Assembly (NCBI GenBank): GCA_040752635.1
Contig: JBFMGS010000006.1
Location: 1-56,220 of the forward strand
Origin: JBFMGS01 sp040752635
GTDB taxonomy: Bacteria; Bacillota; SHA-98; UBA4971
Direction of reading: 5' to 3'
Length of the DNA stretch: 56,220 bases
Shown here: one piece after another, positions 34,929 to 44,068 of the stretch
Numbering within the stretch: the stretch's first letter is position 1
Layout: every line of letters starts with the position of its first letter
Notes under the pieces: generated by a model
What the model saw: the letters and a program-made list of their open reading frames with translations, nothing else
Told to the model about the DNA's origin: nothing
Databases searched by the model: none
Position numbers and translations under genes: made by a program

Positions 34929-36014
34929 TCACTCCCACCGCCAGAACCTCGTCGCCAGGATGAGGGTCACGATCGTCCAGCCGCCGAGCACAGCGAGGTT
35001 GGTGGACACGCTGTGTAGCGGAGGCGCGCCGACCATCACCTGGCGAAGAAGATCCGCAAGGTAAGTAAGAGGCATGACGGTTACCACGGGCCTCAGGAAC
35101 GACGGCATGAAGTCTACCGGAAAGAAGATCCCCGAGAGAAACATCATGGGGAACTGGATGAGTTGCACAAGTCCCATCCCGGCCTCCTCGGTTCTCGGGA
35201 AGGACGCAAGCATGTAGCCCATGCTGACGAACGTCAGAGCCCCCAGGAGCACGATCCCGAGAACCGCGAACCAGCTCCCCAGCACAGTAACTCTGAACGC
35301 GAGGTACCCGATCAGGACTATGGCGAACGTCTGGATGAGCGCCATCGTTATCCGCACAAGCACCTCTGACACCAGGAGAAGGTACCTCGGTAACGGTGTG
35401 GCTCCGAGGCTCTTGAGTATCTTCTGCTCCCTCAGGCTCACCGCGCGAAGGGACCCGAAGAGGCCAAGTTGCATGACGGCCATGGCCAGGACGCCAGGCA
35501 GCAGGAAGTCTATCATCCTCATCGCAGTGCGCTGGACTGGCTCCGCGACGACGTCAAACATCCGAGGCCTGCCGGTCATGTGCCTTTCGATCTCGTCGAA
35601 TACCTGCCTTATGACGGGAAGGAGGACCTGCTGCGCCGTGGTCTGTGTCTTGTCATAGTAGACGTATACCTTGAGGGGCACGCTGCTGCTGACCATGGCT
35701 TCGGAGGACAGCGACGACACATCCACGACCAGGCTTCGCTTGCCCTTTCTCAGTGCTTGGAGTTCATCATCCTTGGTACCCGCATGAACCTTAAACACGG
35801 GTACGGCACTGATCCCTGCGGTTACGCCCTCTGAAAGCGGGCTGCCTGCCTGCGAAACCATCCCGACTTCATAAGAGCGGTTCCCCTCGTTCGAGTAGAT
35901 CCAGCCAAATAGGAGTATGAACAGGACGGGAAAGGCCAGGAACCAGAAGAGGCTCATCCTGTCGCGCCCGATATCCTTGACGCTCGCCACGACGAGCTGC
36001 CAGAAAGTCTTCAT
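34929..36014 (-). CDS. ABC-2 type exporter permease
   Basis: A 361-residue permease. One N-terminal membrane helix (LFWFLAFPVLFILLFGWIY) is followed by a large extracytoplasmic domain (residues about 45-170) and five further helices from about residue 175. FPMMFLSGIFFPVDFMP and VMPLTYLADLLRQ are typical of the DrrB/YhaP group. Its ATG overlaps the last base of the ATPase stop. With 36014-36937 it forms a two-gene exporter, perhaps for a drug or lipid-linked compound. Confidence 0.88.
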   Translation of the reverse strand: MKTFWQLVVASVKDIGRDRMSLFWFLAFPVLFILLFGWIYSNEGNRSYEVGMVSQAGSPLSEGVTAGISAVPVFKVHAGTKDDELQALRKGKRSLVVDVSSLSSEAMVSSSVPLKVYVYYDKTQTTAQQVLLPVIRQVFDEIERHMTGRPRMFDVVAEPVQRTAMRMIDFLLPGVLAMAVMQLGLFGSLRAVSLREQKILKSLGATPLPRYLLLVSEVLVRITMALIQTFAIVLIGYLAFRVTVLGSWFAVLGIVLLGALTFVSMGYMLASFPRTEEAGMGLVQLIQFPMMFLSGIFFPVDFMPSFLRPVVTVMPLTYLADLLRQVMVGAPPLHSVSTNLAVLGGWTIVTLILATRFWRWE

Positions 36015-36937
36015 TATTCCCGTATCCTCCTTCCAGTGAGCTTCAGGAAAACGTCCTCGAGAGTCGCGCGCCTGACGATGACATCTTCTATGTGGACGCC
36101 ACCGCCCGATGCAAGTTGCATCAGGGCTGCCATTGTGCCGGGTACATCCCGCGTATATAACGTGGCCTTGTTCTCGTGGAACCGGGCGCGAGTCACCCCG
36201 GGCAGCCGCTCGAGTTTCTCGAGGTCGTCTGAGATCGAGTTTGAGAACTCAATCGCCTGCTCCTGGAAATGTTCGAAGATGAGCTCCGACGGAGAGCCGA
36301 ATGCTATGACCTTGCCGTGGTCCACCACTGCCACCTTGTCGCAGAGCCGCTCGGCCTCGTCCATGTAGTGCGTGGTCAGAAAGACCGTCTTCCCGCGGCC
36401 CTGGAGCTCGCGGATGACGTCCCATAGCGCCCGTCTCGCCTGCGGGTCGAGCCCGGTCGTGGGCTCATCGAGGAACATCAGGTCTGCGTCGTTTATCATG
36501 GCGAGGGCCACGGCGAGCCTCTGTACCTGCCCGCCTGACAAGCCTCTCACGACGGTCTTTGCTTTCGCTTCGAGGCCCACCCGTTCTATCACTTCATCGG
36601 GCGGGAGGGTACGTTCATAGAAGCTAGCAAAGAGCCTGACCGTCTCCTTTACCGTCAGGCGCGGATACAGCCCCCGCACCTGAAGCTGAACCCCTATCTT
36701 GGACCTCACTTCCCTGCCCCTTGTGGCAGGATCCATCCCGAGGACTGAGACCTCCCCCGCATCGCGGCTACGCAGACCCACCAGTATCTCGACGGTGGTG
36801 GTCTTGCCCGCGCCGTTCGGACCCAGCATCCCAAAGACCTGGCCGGACTCCACCCGGAGGTCGAGACTGTCCACAGCCTTTGTGCTGCCGTATGTCTTGC
36901 GCAAACCCGACACCACGACTGCGTCCAAATTCACCAT
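36014..36937 (-). CDS. ABC exporter ATPase (DrrA-like)
   Basis: About 307 residues. Walker A GPNGAGKTT, signature LSGGQVQRLAVA, Walker B LMFLDEPTTGLD and the H-loop TTHYMDEAE are all present. The C-terminal extension after residue 225 is typical of drug-resistance ATPases. ATG 36937, GTG 36934 and TTG 36928 are all possible starts; GAGGAG spacing favours TTG 36928 (9 bases). It powers the permease directly downstream. Confidence 0.9.
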   Translation of the reverse strand: MVNLDAVVVSGLRKTYGSTKAVDSLDLRVESGQVFGMLGPNGAGKTTTVEILVGLRSRDAGEVSVLGMDPATRGREVRSKIGVQLQVRGLYPRLTVKETVRLFASFYERTLPPDEVIERVGLEAKAKTVVRGLSGGQVQRLAVALAMINDADLMFLDEPTTGLDPQARRALWDVIRELQGRGKTVFLTTHYMDEAERLCDKVAVVDHGKVIAFGSPSELIFEHFQEQAIEFSNSISDDLEKLERLPGVTRARFHENKATLYTRDVPGTMAALMQLASGGGVHIEDVIVRRATLEDVFLKLTGRRIRE

Positions 36938-37402
36938 CTCCTCTTCGCCAGCGTGCGTGGTCACTGGCTGCGAGCGCTCCGGCCCGCTACACGCTCCCAC
37001 CCGACCCACGCGTTGACACCATACCATACTATACCATAACATGCGAATGATGGCTGAACAGATTCTGCGCGAAGACTGGACATGTCACGCGTCAGAATAA
37101 ACGCTCAGGAGCTGGTCGCATTTTCCAGGGCCTGGGGGAAGCAGAGAAGAAGTCTGACGGGGCCGCCTGGTGTGCAGGGCGGCCCCAGTTGCTTCATGGC
37201 ACGTTCGAGGCTCTTTGAGGCAACAGGCGACAAGCACGAAGAATAGCTTCTATGTTGGTACGCAAGAGACTGTTGGTTTTCCCCGCCTGATGCCAAGGAT
37301 TCGCACTGCAGTCCCGTCATGCGGTCATCCGGAAGCACGGATTACCAGTGGACCGGGAGCAACCAACGGCCTCTCGCGCGCCAACCTGCTGGGTCCCACG
37401 AC
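36938..37402. other. Gene-free stretch with a GC-rich hairpin
   Basis: No supported gene. Near 37016-37042 the pentamer CCATA recurs four times with one variant. A strong hairpin lies at 37159-37186 and is listed separately. No classic promoter was found for either neighbour. Confidence 0.4.
37159..37186. terminator. GC-rich hairpin, possible terminator
   Basis: GGGGCCGCC (37159-37167) pairs perfectly with GGCGGCCCC (37178-37186) around a 10-base loop. Neither side has a clear T run, so termination is only a possibility. It lies upstream of the ABC exporter and downstream of the end of the amidase gene. Confidence 0.35.
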
Positions 37403-38098
37403 TTACGGGGTTACCCCATAGTGATCGGCAATGCCGAGATATATGTAGTAGCCCTCGCGCCAGGTGTAGCCAGGGTCTTTGAGCCTAGCTTCTTCGTACG
37501 GGTTGCTGATGTAAGACGCTTCCGTGAGAATCGAAGGCATCCACGTATTCCGCAGAACATAGAAATTGGCTGTGCGAGCGCCGCCGTCGGGAAGCCCCAG
37601 GCCCGCAACGAGTCGCCTCTGGACCTTGTTACGCAGGTCGAGCGCTACCCAGTCGGCATAGGTGTAAGCATACGTCTCGGTCGCATTGTAGCTCCGGTTA
37701 TATGAGGCGTTGTGGTGGACCGAAACAAACCTATCCGCACCCCAGTAGTTCGCTGCGGCAACCCTGTCTGCAAGGCTCACGTCTACGTTCCCCGTGCGGG
37801 ACATTTTCACTATGGCACCGCCGTACTCAACAAGGCAGTTGCGCAGAGCCGTGGCTACCCTCAAGTTCACGTCGGCTTCGCGAAGGCCCGACGGTCCGAT
37901 GGCACCTGGTTCAGGCCCGCCGTGCCCCGGGTCGATGAATATCTTGACCCCCTGTAGACCTCCGCGTGCGAACGCCGGAGGGGGCAGCACGAGGGCAAGG
38001 GTACACAGCGCGACCGCCCACAGGAGCGCGGCCAAGCTTCGTCTAATCCTTCTGGAGTTTTTCTGCCTCACGCGTTCCGTCACCGTCCTTGCTCTCAC
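37403..38098 (-). CDS. N-acetylmuramoyl-L-alanine amidase (Amidase_3)
   Basis: About 231 residues. A basic N-terminus and hydrophobic segment (LAALLWAVALCTLALVLPPP) form a signal peptide ending near AFA-RGG. The catalytic domain has FIDPGHGGPEPGA, the Glu of GLREADVN, FVSVHHNAS and the terminal Glu of LTEASYISNP: the zinc site of cell-wall amidases. It cleaves the stem peptide from muramic acid. The start is uncertain: GTG 38098 is used, but the frame is open to 38170 and later GTGs exist. It may act in division or sporulation-related wall turnover. Confidence 0.85.
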   Translation of the reverse strand: MRARTVTERVRQKNSRRIRRSLAALLWAVALCTLALVLPPPAFARGGLQGVKIFIDPGHGGPEPGAIGPSGLREADVNLRVATALRNCLVEYGGAIVKMSRTGNVDVSLADRVAAANYWGADRFVSVHHNASYNRSYNATETYAYTYADWVALDLRNKVQRRLVAGLGLPDGGARTANFYVLRNTWMPSILTEASYISNPYEEARLKDPGYTWREGYYIYLGIADHYGVTP

Positions 38099-38228
38099 GG
38101 TTCCTGGATGTATAATGTAACTCACATACTCCGTTGTGAGAAGCGCACAGGTAATCACAGTGTCTTGCACCCATCAGGAGTCGATCGCTGCGTTTTGATC
38201 GCCGCTTGTCAAGAGTCAGCCATGCCGA

Positions 38229-39776
38229 TCAAAAGTTAACCGTCATTCCAGCCGTCAAACGCCCGTAACTCGTGTCGCCTCGCATCCACCAGTGCTCGTA
38301 CCCGGCTTGCACGCTCGTATTTGGGCCAATCTCCCTTGTTATCCGCACAGATGCCGATAGCGCAGGGGTGATGTCCGCCTGGGTCATGGAAGGGCTCTGT
38401 CCCTCGCCCGGTGCCGCGGCTTCACCGCCTCGCGCGGCGGCTTCATCGAGAAAGCGCAGCCAGGTGCTGCGGACATTCAACTCTGTGCTGCTGGATACAC
38501 GTCTATCGTAGCTCAGTGCTATGCCCTCAGTGTTCTCGTCAAACGGCAGCGCTTGCCCTCCCGACCTCGATGCCACGCTTGAATAGTAGGGCGCAAACCC
38601 GCGAGAGATCCTGCCGTAAGACGCCTCAAGCCTGTGGGCAGGCGTATTCACCACCTCGGCTTTGGCAACAAACGCAGGCACCCATCCTGCCGTCCGGTAT
38701 TCGGGGTATAGGGTGGTGCTGGACCTGAAGAATCCAAGCTCAGCGACGAAGTTGTGTCCGAGCGCCCTCCCTGCGAGCTCCAGCGAGTACCCGGTTTCGT
38801 CCCCAAGGCCGCTCGCAAGGTAATTACAGGCCACCGTCGCATCCTTCCAGGGTTTTGCAACTCTCACGGCGAAGAGGTCGTCGGCGCGCGTGACAAAGGA
38901 GCTATTGTAGTAGTAGGCCGAGCTCAACCGCGACCAGACTCCTGTCAGATACCACCCGCTGAGATCAATGTCAGCGTAAACACCCTCGCCGGCTTCAAGG
39001 TCCGTTCTACCCAGGAGCCCGATCGGCCCCAGCGAAAACCTTTGTTTTCCCGCGGATACGTGAAAACGCTTGCCCGAATAACGGGCCCACGCCTCATCAA
39101 CAAAGAGCGGACGGGAGACGGACGGCATCCACGGGCTCGCGTCGCTCGGTCTCCCGACGCCCCACACGCCCTGCGTGGACAGCCTTGTGAACGCTTGGAT
39201 TGCGTCCCCGAACCTGGCATCAACGAATAGGTCCAGGTTCTGCCTGATACCCGGCAGCGTGGCGCCTGATGGCTTCGGAGGCAGGTAGTCATTCTGGTCG
39301 CCTGAGTCGTCCGCGCCCGTGCCATCGGCTGGAGAATCAGTGTCTGAAGATCCTTCGCCGTCGGCCCCGGCTTCACCATCAGCCCCGGCTTCGTCCGGAG
39401 CCGTCGGAATGTCCCCGAAGAACACTTCGCCGTGGATGCCAATGGTGCCACCGATGTATAGCAGAGGGCTTCCCTCGCCACGTACTACAACACGGCCGTG
39501 GGCCCCCACCTTGGGTGTGTCCCCGGTGCTGCGTTTGGCAAGCTCGGGCAGGCCTTGATTCGAGATATTGTGGTACCCCGCTTGGTCTTGTGAAAAGCGA
39601 TCCTCAGCGCGCACAAGCGACGGAAAGGCCAATGCCAGCAGGCAAGTGGTAAGGATCGCCACCTCTTTGATACTGGCGCACGTCACAGTCACTCTCGACA
39701 AGCGGCATTCACGCGATTTCCCACGCAATCGCTTGTAATCGCGCCCGGATCTTGCCCGTCCCCTCTCTTCGCCCAT
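38229..39776 (-). CDS. Putative outer-membrane beta-barrel protein
   Basis: About 515 residues from ATG 39776 (GGTGGAG 6 bases upstream). A signal peptide with a long charged lead and core VAILTTCLLALAFPSLVRA ends at AED. Residues about 100-160 contain a low-complexity acidic linker rich in Gly, Asp and Ala. The last 300 residues show alternating polar and hydrophobic short strands and end in AGMTVNF, with the terminal Phe expected of barrel proteins. No SLH domain was seen. This suggests a porin-like protein and therefore an outer membrane. No specific family was recognised. Confidence 0.6.
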   Translation of the reverse strand: MGEERGRARSGRDYKRLRGKSRECRLSRVTVTCASIKEVAILTTCLLALAFPSLVRAEDRFSQDQAGYHNISNQGLPELAKRSTGDTPKVGAHGRVVVRGEGSPLLYIGGTIGIHGEVFFGDIPTAPDEAGADGEAGADGEGSSDTDSPADGTGADDSGDQNDYLPPKPSGATLPGIRQNLDLFVDARFGDAIQAFTRLSTQGVWGVGRPSDASPWMPSVSRPLFVDEAWARYSGKRFHVSAGKQRFSLGPIGLLGRTDLEAGEGVYADIDLSGWYLTGVWSRLSSAYYYNSSFVTRADDLFAVRVAKPWKDATVACNYLASGLGDETGYSLELAGRALGHNFVAELGFFRSSTTLYPEYRTAGWVPAFVAKAEVVNTPAHRLEASYGRISRGFAPYYSSVASRSGGQALPFDENTEGIALSYDRRVSSSTELNVRSTWLRFLDEAAARGGEAAAPGEGQSPSMTQADITPALSASVRITREIGPNTSVQAGYEHWWMRGDTSYGRLTAGMTVNF

Positions 39777-40218
39777 TTCCAACTCCACCTGCATAATGGC
39801 ACGCTCATCCTTTTGCCCGTTATGATACATTCGCCTTCCAGTCCCGTTAGCCCCTATCGGTGCGGCTCGCGGCTCTGGAAGGCGCACATGTATCTAGCAG
39901 GTAGTTCGCTCCCCATCCTTCAATATCCTGCTGAACTGGCAATTTGACATAAAGGGAATGATAGGAAGAAGCAGCGGACCAGGGGGCAGAGCAGACAGGC
40001 GGCGTTCTGGGGTAATCAAACGAGTTACCGGGCGCCGAAGACCGTCCATAACTTGTGGGATCAGCCACGCCAACCAAGGGCGCCGCAAGGAATCGAAGCG
40101 TGCTGGCTAGATCAGCAGCTCATACCCCAGACTGTGCCGGGACATAATAGGTACCGAGCCACTACGCCGGGCGCCGTGGGTTTCGCACCCAATACAACGA
40201 TCGAAAGGAGAATGGCAC
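39777..40218. other. Divergent intergenic region
   Basis: Lies between the divergent beta-barrel and DUF1540 genes. It holds no convincing frame. The palindromic GGGCGCCG is repeated near 40028 and 40168. No known riboswitch was recognised, and no consensus promoter was found. Confidence 0.35.
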
Positions 40219-40467
40219 TTGGCAGACAACAGGATCATGTGCAGCGTGAGTAACTGCCACTACTGGAAGACCGGCAACATATGTGATGCTTCGCAGATAA
40301 TGGTAACGTCGGACACGCTCGCGCAGCAAAAGCCGGACAGTTTCGACGCACCCCAGGCGTCAACGGCACCGCCGACTCCGGCGGGCCGATGCGAGGAAAC
40401 CTGCTGCAAAACGTTCGTTCAGAAAGGATCTGACCAGATTCACGCAGACAGGGTAACCCGAATGTAG
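40219..40467 (+). CDS. DUF1540 cysteine-rich small protein
   Basis: An 82-residue protein. IMCSVSNCHYWKTGNICDAS followed by QIMV, and a later CEETCCKTF, match the DUF1540 pattern of paired cysteines, probably a metal-binding site. The family is common in spore-forming Bacillota; function is unknown. The TTG start is supported by AAAGGAG at 40204-40210, 8 bases upstream. A Pro/Ala-rich spacer separates the two cysteine groups. It is convergent with the cupredoxin genes. Confidence 0.82.
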   Translation: MADNRIMCSVSNCHYWKTGNICDASQIMVTSDTLAQQKPDSFDAPQASTAPPTPAGRCEETCCKTFVQKGSDQIHADRVTRM

Positions 40468-40508
40468 ATGCACATGGTAGATGCGCATGTATAATGTAGA
40501 TGCACAAG
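40464..40508. repeat. Three 13-base direct repeats around a TATAAT
   Basis: GTAGATGCACATG (40464), GTAGATGCGCATG (40477) and GTAGATGCACAAG (40496) lie at the end of the DUF1540 gene; TATAAT sits at 40490-40495 between copies two and three. The following 40515-40580 is GC-rich and hairpin-forming, then nothing else up to 40683. Confidence 0.6.
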
Positions 40509-40683
40509 TTGGAGTCGCCGGGCGCCGGCGCCAGTTCCTTACTCACACACCGGCCGCCCCGGCGGCGGCTCTGTGTACACGGGCCTTCTCAGCTCTTGGA
40601 ACAGGCTGATCGCGCATCGACCGTGCCATGAGCCGGCGCAGGGCATCGAGGCCGCTGCCTTTTAGACCTGAACAATACCCGGT

Positions 40684-41682
40684 CTAAGAAGTGACATCGA
40701 CCCTTGTCATCATTCCTCCCGGGAAAACGTCTCCGTTCACGACGTGGTTGTAGTCCCGGTCGCGAAGGTAGAACCCTCCCGGGTACTCAGGAGTGACGAT
40801 GATATCGAAGCTCTGACCCGATCCCAGTGTTGTGACTGTCTTTCGGTACGAAGTATCACGGGCAGGGGAGGTAAAGGGATATCCGTCCCCGGCCACGACA
40901 CGCCCCACAAGACCTCCTAAATGGAAAGTGTGGTTTTGGAAGCCGGCGTTAACCACGCGTAGCAGCAGCCGCCGGCCCGTCCTGACTGCAACTGACGAGC
41001 CAAGGGGCTGGCTTGGCATCTGCGGATCATAGTTGCTCCTCAGAGTATCCGGATACGACCGCCCATTGATCACCCAGTAGTCCGGCGAGTAATCGAGTAT
41101 GTTGTAGCCCGCGCCCTGGGCCAGGGCTTCGTGCATCAAGCTGTCGAGTTCCCCAATGACCATTGTTTTCTCAATATCAAACCTCGTCCCGGTGCCCGCA
41201 CCGTAAGCTGTCTTGTAGTTAGGATCAGACGGCACGTTGTATCCCGGGGGCCTGACTATGATGACGCCGTACAAGCCCATCTGGACCTGGTTCTCGGGGT
41301 TTGTTCCGCTCTCGTACAGGAAGACGCCGGGTCTGGTTGCTTCGAACGTATATGTAATAGAAGTGGCCCTGCCCGGCTCGAGATAGTCGGTAAGGGAGAT
41401 CATTCGGCCACCCTCGTACCGGGGGCTCGCCTTCTTCGCCCCCCAGGGACGGCCCATGACCCAGACGTTCCTCTGCCCGGGGAACATAACGGACACCCGC
41501 TGAGGTATAGCGTTATTGCGCAAGACCACGTAAACCGCGTCCCCGGTGACGGCCTCTATAGTCGGACCCGGAAGCGTGGGTGGCGCGCCCTGGGAAGAAG
41601 CGAAGCCCCAGAACGGGACAGTTCTCCCGGGGAGATTCAGAGTACCCTGTTTCACCCAGAGGTTCTTGACAACGAGCGCCAT
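40684..41682 (-). CDS. Two-domain cupredoxin (multicopper oxidase-like), third of three
   Basis: A 332-residue protein of two cupredoxin domains. The first domain lacks the usual HxHG and HCH: the equivalent places read VSVMFPGQRN and GVFLYESGTN. The second has NHTFHLGG and ends GDVFPGGMMTRV. Most copper ligands are gone, so alone it is unlikely to be an active oxidase. It is closely similar to 41703-42872 and follows it by 20 bases. No signal peptide. AAGGGAG lies 10 bases before the ATG. It could be the last third of a split multicopper oxidase. Confidence 0.8.
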   Translation of the reverse strand: MALVVKNLWVKQGTLNLPGRTVPFWGFASSQGAPPTLPGPTIEAVTGDAVYVVLRNNAIPQRVSVMFPGQRNVWVMGRPWGAKKASPRYEGGRMISLTDYLEPGRATSITYTFEATRPGVFLYESGTNPENQVQMGLYGVIIVRPPGYNVPSDPNYKTAYGAGTGTRFDIEKTMVIGELDSLMHEALAQGAGYNILDYSPDYWVINGRSYPDTLRSNYDPQMPSQPLGSSVAVRTGRRLLLRVVNAGFQNHTFHLGGLVGRVVAGDGYPFTSPARDTSYRKTVTTLGSGQSFDIIVTPEYPGGFYLRDRDYNHVVNGDVFPGGMMTRVDVTS

Positions 41683-41702
41683 TGCCTGCTATCTCCCTTC
41701 CG

Positions 41703-42872
41703 TTATCCCATTGCCAGCGTCCCCACATCAGGGCTCAGGGACGGGTAGATGCCTATCATGGTCATCATACCGCCAGGGAACTCACCCCAGTTGGTGATCT
41801 GCGGTTCTTCGTGGGAGTGAAGCATGAAATAGTACTCGCCGGCCTCGTTGAAGGAGGTCACGCCCACCGGGATGTCCCCCTTAAGCCCCAGATAAGGGCT
41901 GCCGCTCCACATGGTCCAACCAGCCTCTCCCACCCCCAGGTTTCTTATGTTCGGCAGCACGGTTGGGATGCGGTTTTCCGGCGTGTAGCCGAGCCCGAAC
42001 CACTGGTATATCTGGTCATAGGTTTGCCCGGCCCCCACCAACACTGTGAACCTCTTGTAGGAGCAATCAACCGGCCCGTTCCTGAGTAGCCTGCCGTCCT
42101 GGGCCACAACTCGGGTGTGCTGCCCGTGGGGGTGGAGCGGATGGTTCTCTACGCCGGCCCCTATGTAGCGTAACAGGACTTTTTCCCCCGGCCGGGCCAT
42201 GATCATCGCCCCGTAGGGTTGACACGGGAGATAGGGCGCGTTATCAGGGAACATGGTGTCAGGAGCACACCGGCCGTTTAGAGTCCAGTATCGGGGCTTG
42301 AACCGGCTGATACGGTAAGGCTCGCCTCGCTCGACGGCGCGGTGCAGGTCGGGGTCTATTTCGCACGTTATGAGGACGTACTCCCGGTCGAACTCGGTGT
42401 CGGTCCCAAAGCCGTAAGCCGTCTTGTACGCGGGCGCCGCGAGATCGTAATCGCTCGGCCGCACTATCAATGCTCCGTGAAGGCCCATCAGCGCCTGCTT
42501 GTGCGGGCTCGTGCCGCTCTCGTAGAGAAAAGTGCCGGGGTGAGTAGGGGTAAAGCTGTACGAAACCATCCCCCCGTTCGGCTCTGCGTGGTTCGTAAAC
42601 GAGACGAGCTCACCGCCAGGGCCGTACTGGGGTCGCGCCGGGCTCCCTCCCGCCATAACGTTAGATTGCCCGGTGAACAAGATGGAGACCGGCTCTGACG
42701 CCAGCGTATTGACTAGGTTGACGGTTACGGGCTCTCCCTGCCTGACCACTATGTGCGGCCCCGGTATCTGCGCCGGACCGTCGGGTCGCGGCGCGAAACC
42801 CCAAAAGTAGATGCTGTTTCCATCAGGCGTGCTCAGATAGCCGTCCTTGGCCCAAAGATTCACGGTCGGCAT
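41703..42872 (-). CDS. Two-domain cupredoxin (multicopper oxidase-like), second of three
   Basis: A 389-residue protein. Domain 1 is ligand-poor (VSILFTGQSN, GTFLYESGTS). Domain 2 keeps NHPLHPHGQH, the HPxHxHG copper motif, and FMLHSHEE with GEFPGGMMTM, where the type-1 cysteine of canonical HCH is replaced by serine. It may therefore provide trinuclear-site histidines but not a normal blue copper centre. ATG at 42872 has GAGGAG 10 bases upstream. No signal peptide. It sits between the first and third cupredoxin genes. Confidence 0.82.
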   Translation of the reverse strand: MPTVNLWAKDGYLSTPDGNSIYFWGFAPRPDGPAQIPGPHIVVRQGEPVTVNLVNTLASEPVSILFTGQSNVMAGGSPARPQYGPGGELVSFTNHAEPNGGMVSYSFTPTHPGTFLYESGTSPHKQALMGLHGALIVRPSDYDLAAPAYKTAYGFGTDTEFDREYVLITCEIDPDLHRAVERGEPYRISRFKPRYWTLNGRCAPDTMFPDNAPYLPCQPYGAMIMARPGEKVLLRYIGAGVENHPLHPHGQHTRVVAQDGRLLRNGPVDCSYKRFTVLVGAGQTYDQIYQWFGLGYTPENRIPTVLPNIRNLGVGEAGWTMWSGSPYLGLKGDIPVGVTSFNEAGEYYFMLHSHEEPQITNWGEFPGGMMTMIGIYPSLSPDVGTLAMG

Positions 42873-43037
42873 CTTCCCATCTCTCCTCTGCTGCAAGCCG
42901 CGACCTCGTCTCGTTCACCGCGAGCCGGGCCGGACTTGCGTCCCATAACCAGCGAGTGCCACCCCCGCCGCTTCCCCTCATAAGCCTGTTCCCCATGGGC
43001 CCCTGAGGCGTCGCGGGCTGAGGCCAGCACGCTCAGC

Positions 43038-44045
43038 CTACGGACGCCTGAGCACCTGCACTTCACTCACCATTCCCCCAAACGAAGCCCCCGCGTTGGT
43101 GTTCTTGTGATAGTTGCGGTTGTAAAGTGGGTAAACGCCGGGCTCAGGTGCGACGAATACGGCGTCTACGGTCTGACCGGCGCCGAAGTAGAGGGCGTCC
43201 TTCCAATACGATAAATCTTGCCCGCCGAGGCCGCGCACCAACTGAGCGTCCTGGCCCACTACCTTAAGGGATATCCCAAGTACCTGGATAGAGTGCTGCT
43301 GGTAGCCCAGGTTCACGAAACGAAGCAATACCTTCTCCCCCGAGTAAGCCCGTATCGCCGAAGTGTACGGCTGCCATGGCAGCCCTGGGTCGGCAGCGGG
43401 TTTTACAGAGTCGGGGTACGACCTCCCGTTGATAAGCCAGTACTCGGGGCGGTACTCGGTCCAGTCGAATTCCTGGACGGTGGCCACCAGATGGTGGGGA
43501 TCGGCGTCGAGCTCCGTCAGGAAAACGAGGTATTCCCGGTGAAACTCGGTGGCGGGGTCGTTATACGCGAACTTCCTTCGCGCATAGAGGGGGCTTTTCT
43601 CGATCAGGGGGCGCACTATCAAGGGGCCCACCATTCCCATCTGGATGTGTTCGACCGGCTCGAAGTGGCAGTGGTACATGTACGTCCCGGGGTCGAGGGG
43701 TTTATAGTAGTAGACGAAATCCCTCCCCACCAGGACCGACACGGAAGCCTCCGGGACTCCGTCCCACAAAGGGATCTGGTTGGGGAAGCCGTGCCAGTGG
43801 ACGGTGTGGGAGTCGTCCAGGTCGGGCCTCGTTGGCATGCCCAGGTTGGTCAGGGTGAGGTATATTTCGTCCTGCTGGTATACCTCCAGGAGTGGCGCCG
43901 GAAGCGACGCCTTGCCCCTGTACTCAAAGATGTACCCCTCGGCGACGTCCGTGATGTCTACGAAGCCGAATATGTAATGGCTGGTGCCATCGGGCATTCT
44001 GATCCATCCATCGGTGGCGCCGTAGCGCTTTCTAACAGTAGCCAC
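43038..44045 (-). CDS. Two-domain cupredoxin (multicopper oxidase-like), first of three
   Basis: A 335-residue protein. Domain 1 has TVHWHGFPNQIPLWDG and TYMYHCHFEPVEHIQMGM, the first two copper motifs of multicopper oxidases. Domain 2 has only QQHSIQVLG and ends ASFGGMVSEV. So this protein carries the motifs that 41703-42872 and 40684-41682 lack. The start is GTG with GGAGAG 6 bases upstream. No signal peptide. It follows the giant protein by 23 bases and precedes the second cupredoxin by 165 bases. Confidence 0.85.
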   Translation of the reverse strand: MATVRKRYGATDGWIRMPDGTSHYIFGFVDITDVAEGYIFEYRGKASLPAPLLEVYQQDEIYLTLTNLGMPTRPDLDDSHTVHWHGFPNQIPLWDGVPEASVSVLVGRDFVYYYKPLDPGTYMYHCHFEPVEHIQMGMVGPLIVRPLIEKSPLYARRKFAYNDPATEFHREYLVFLTELDADPHHLVATVQEFDWTEYRPEYWLINGRSYPDSVKPAADPGLPWQPYTSAIRAYSGEKVLLRFVNLGYQQHSIQVLGISLKVVGQDAQLVRGLGGQDLSYWKDALYFGAGQTVDAVFVAPEPGVYPLYNRNYHKNTNAGASFGGMVSEVQVLRRP

Positions 44046-44068
44046 CAGGGACTCTCCTCTCGCTAAAC

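Noticed and set aside
40515..40680. tRNA or known small RNA after the DUF1540 gene
   Set aside because: GC-rich hairpins are present, but no cloverleaf or recognised family pattern could be drawn.
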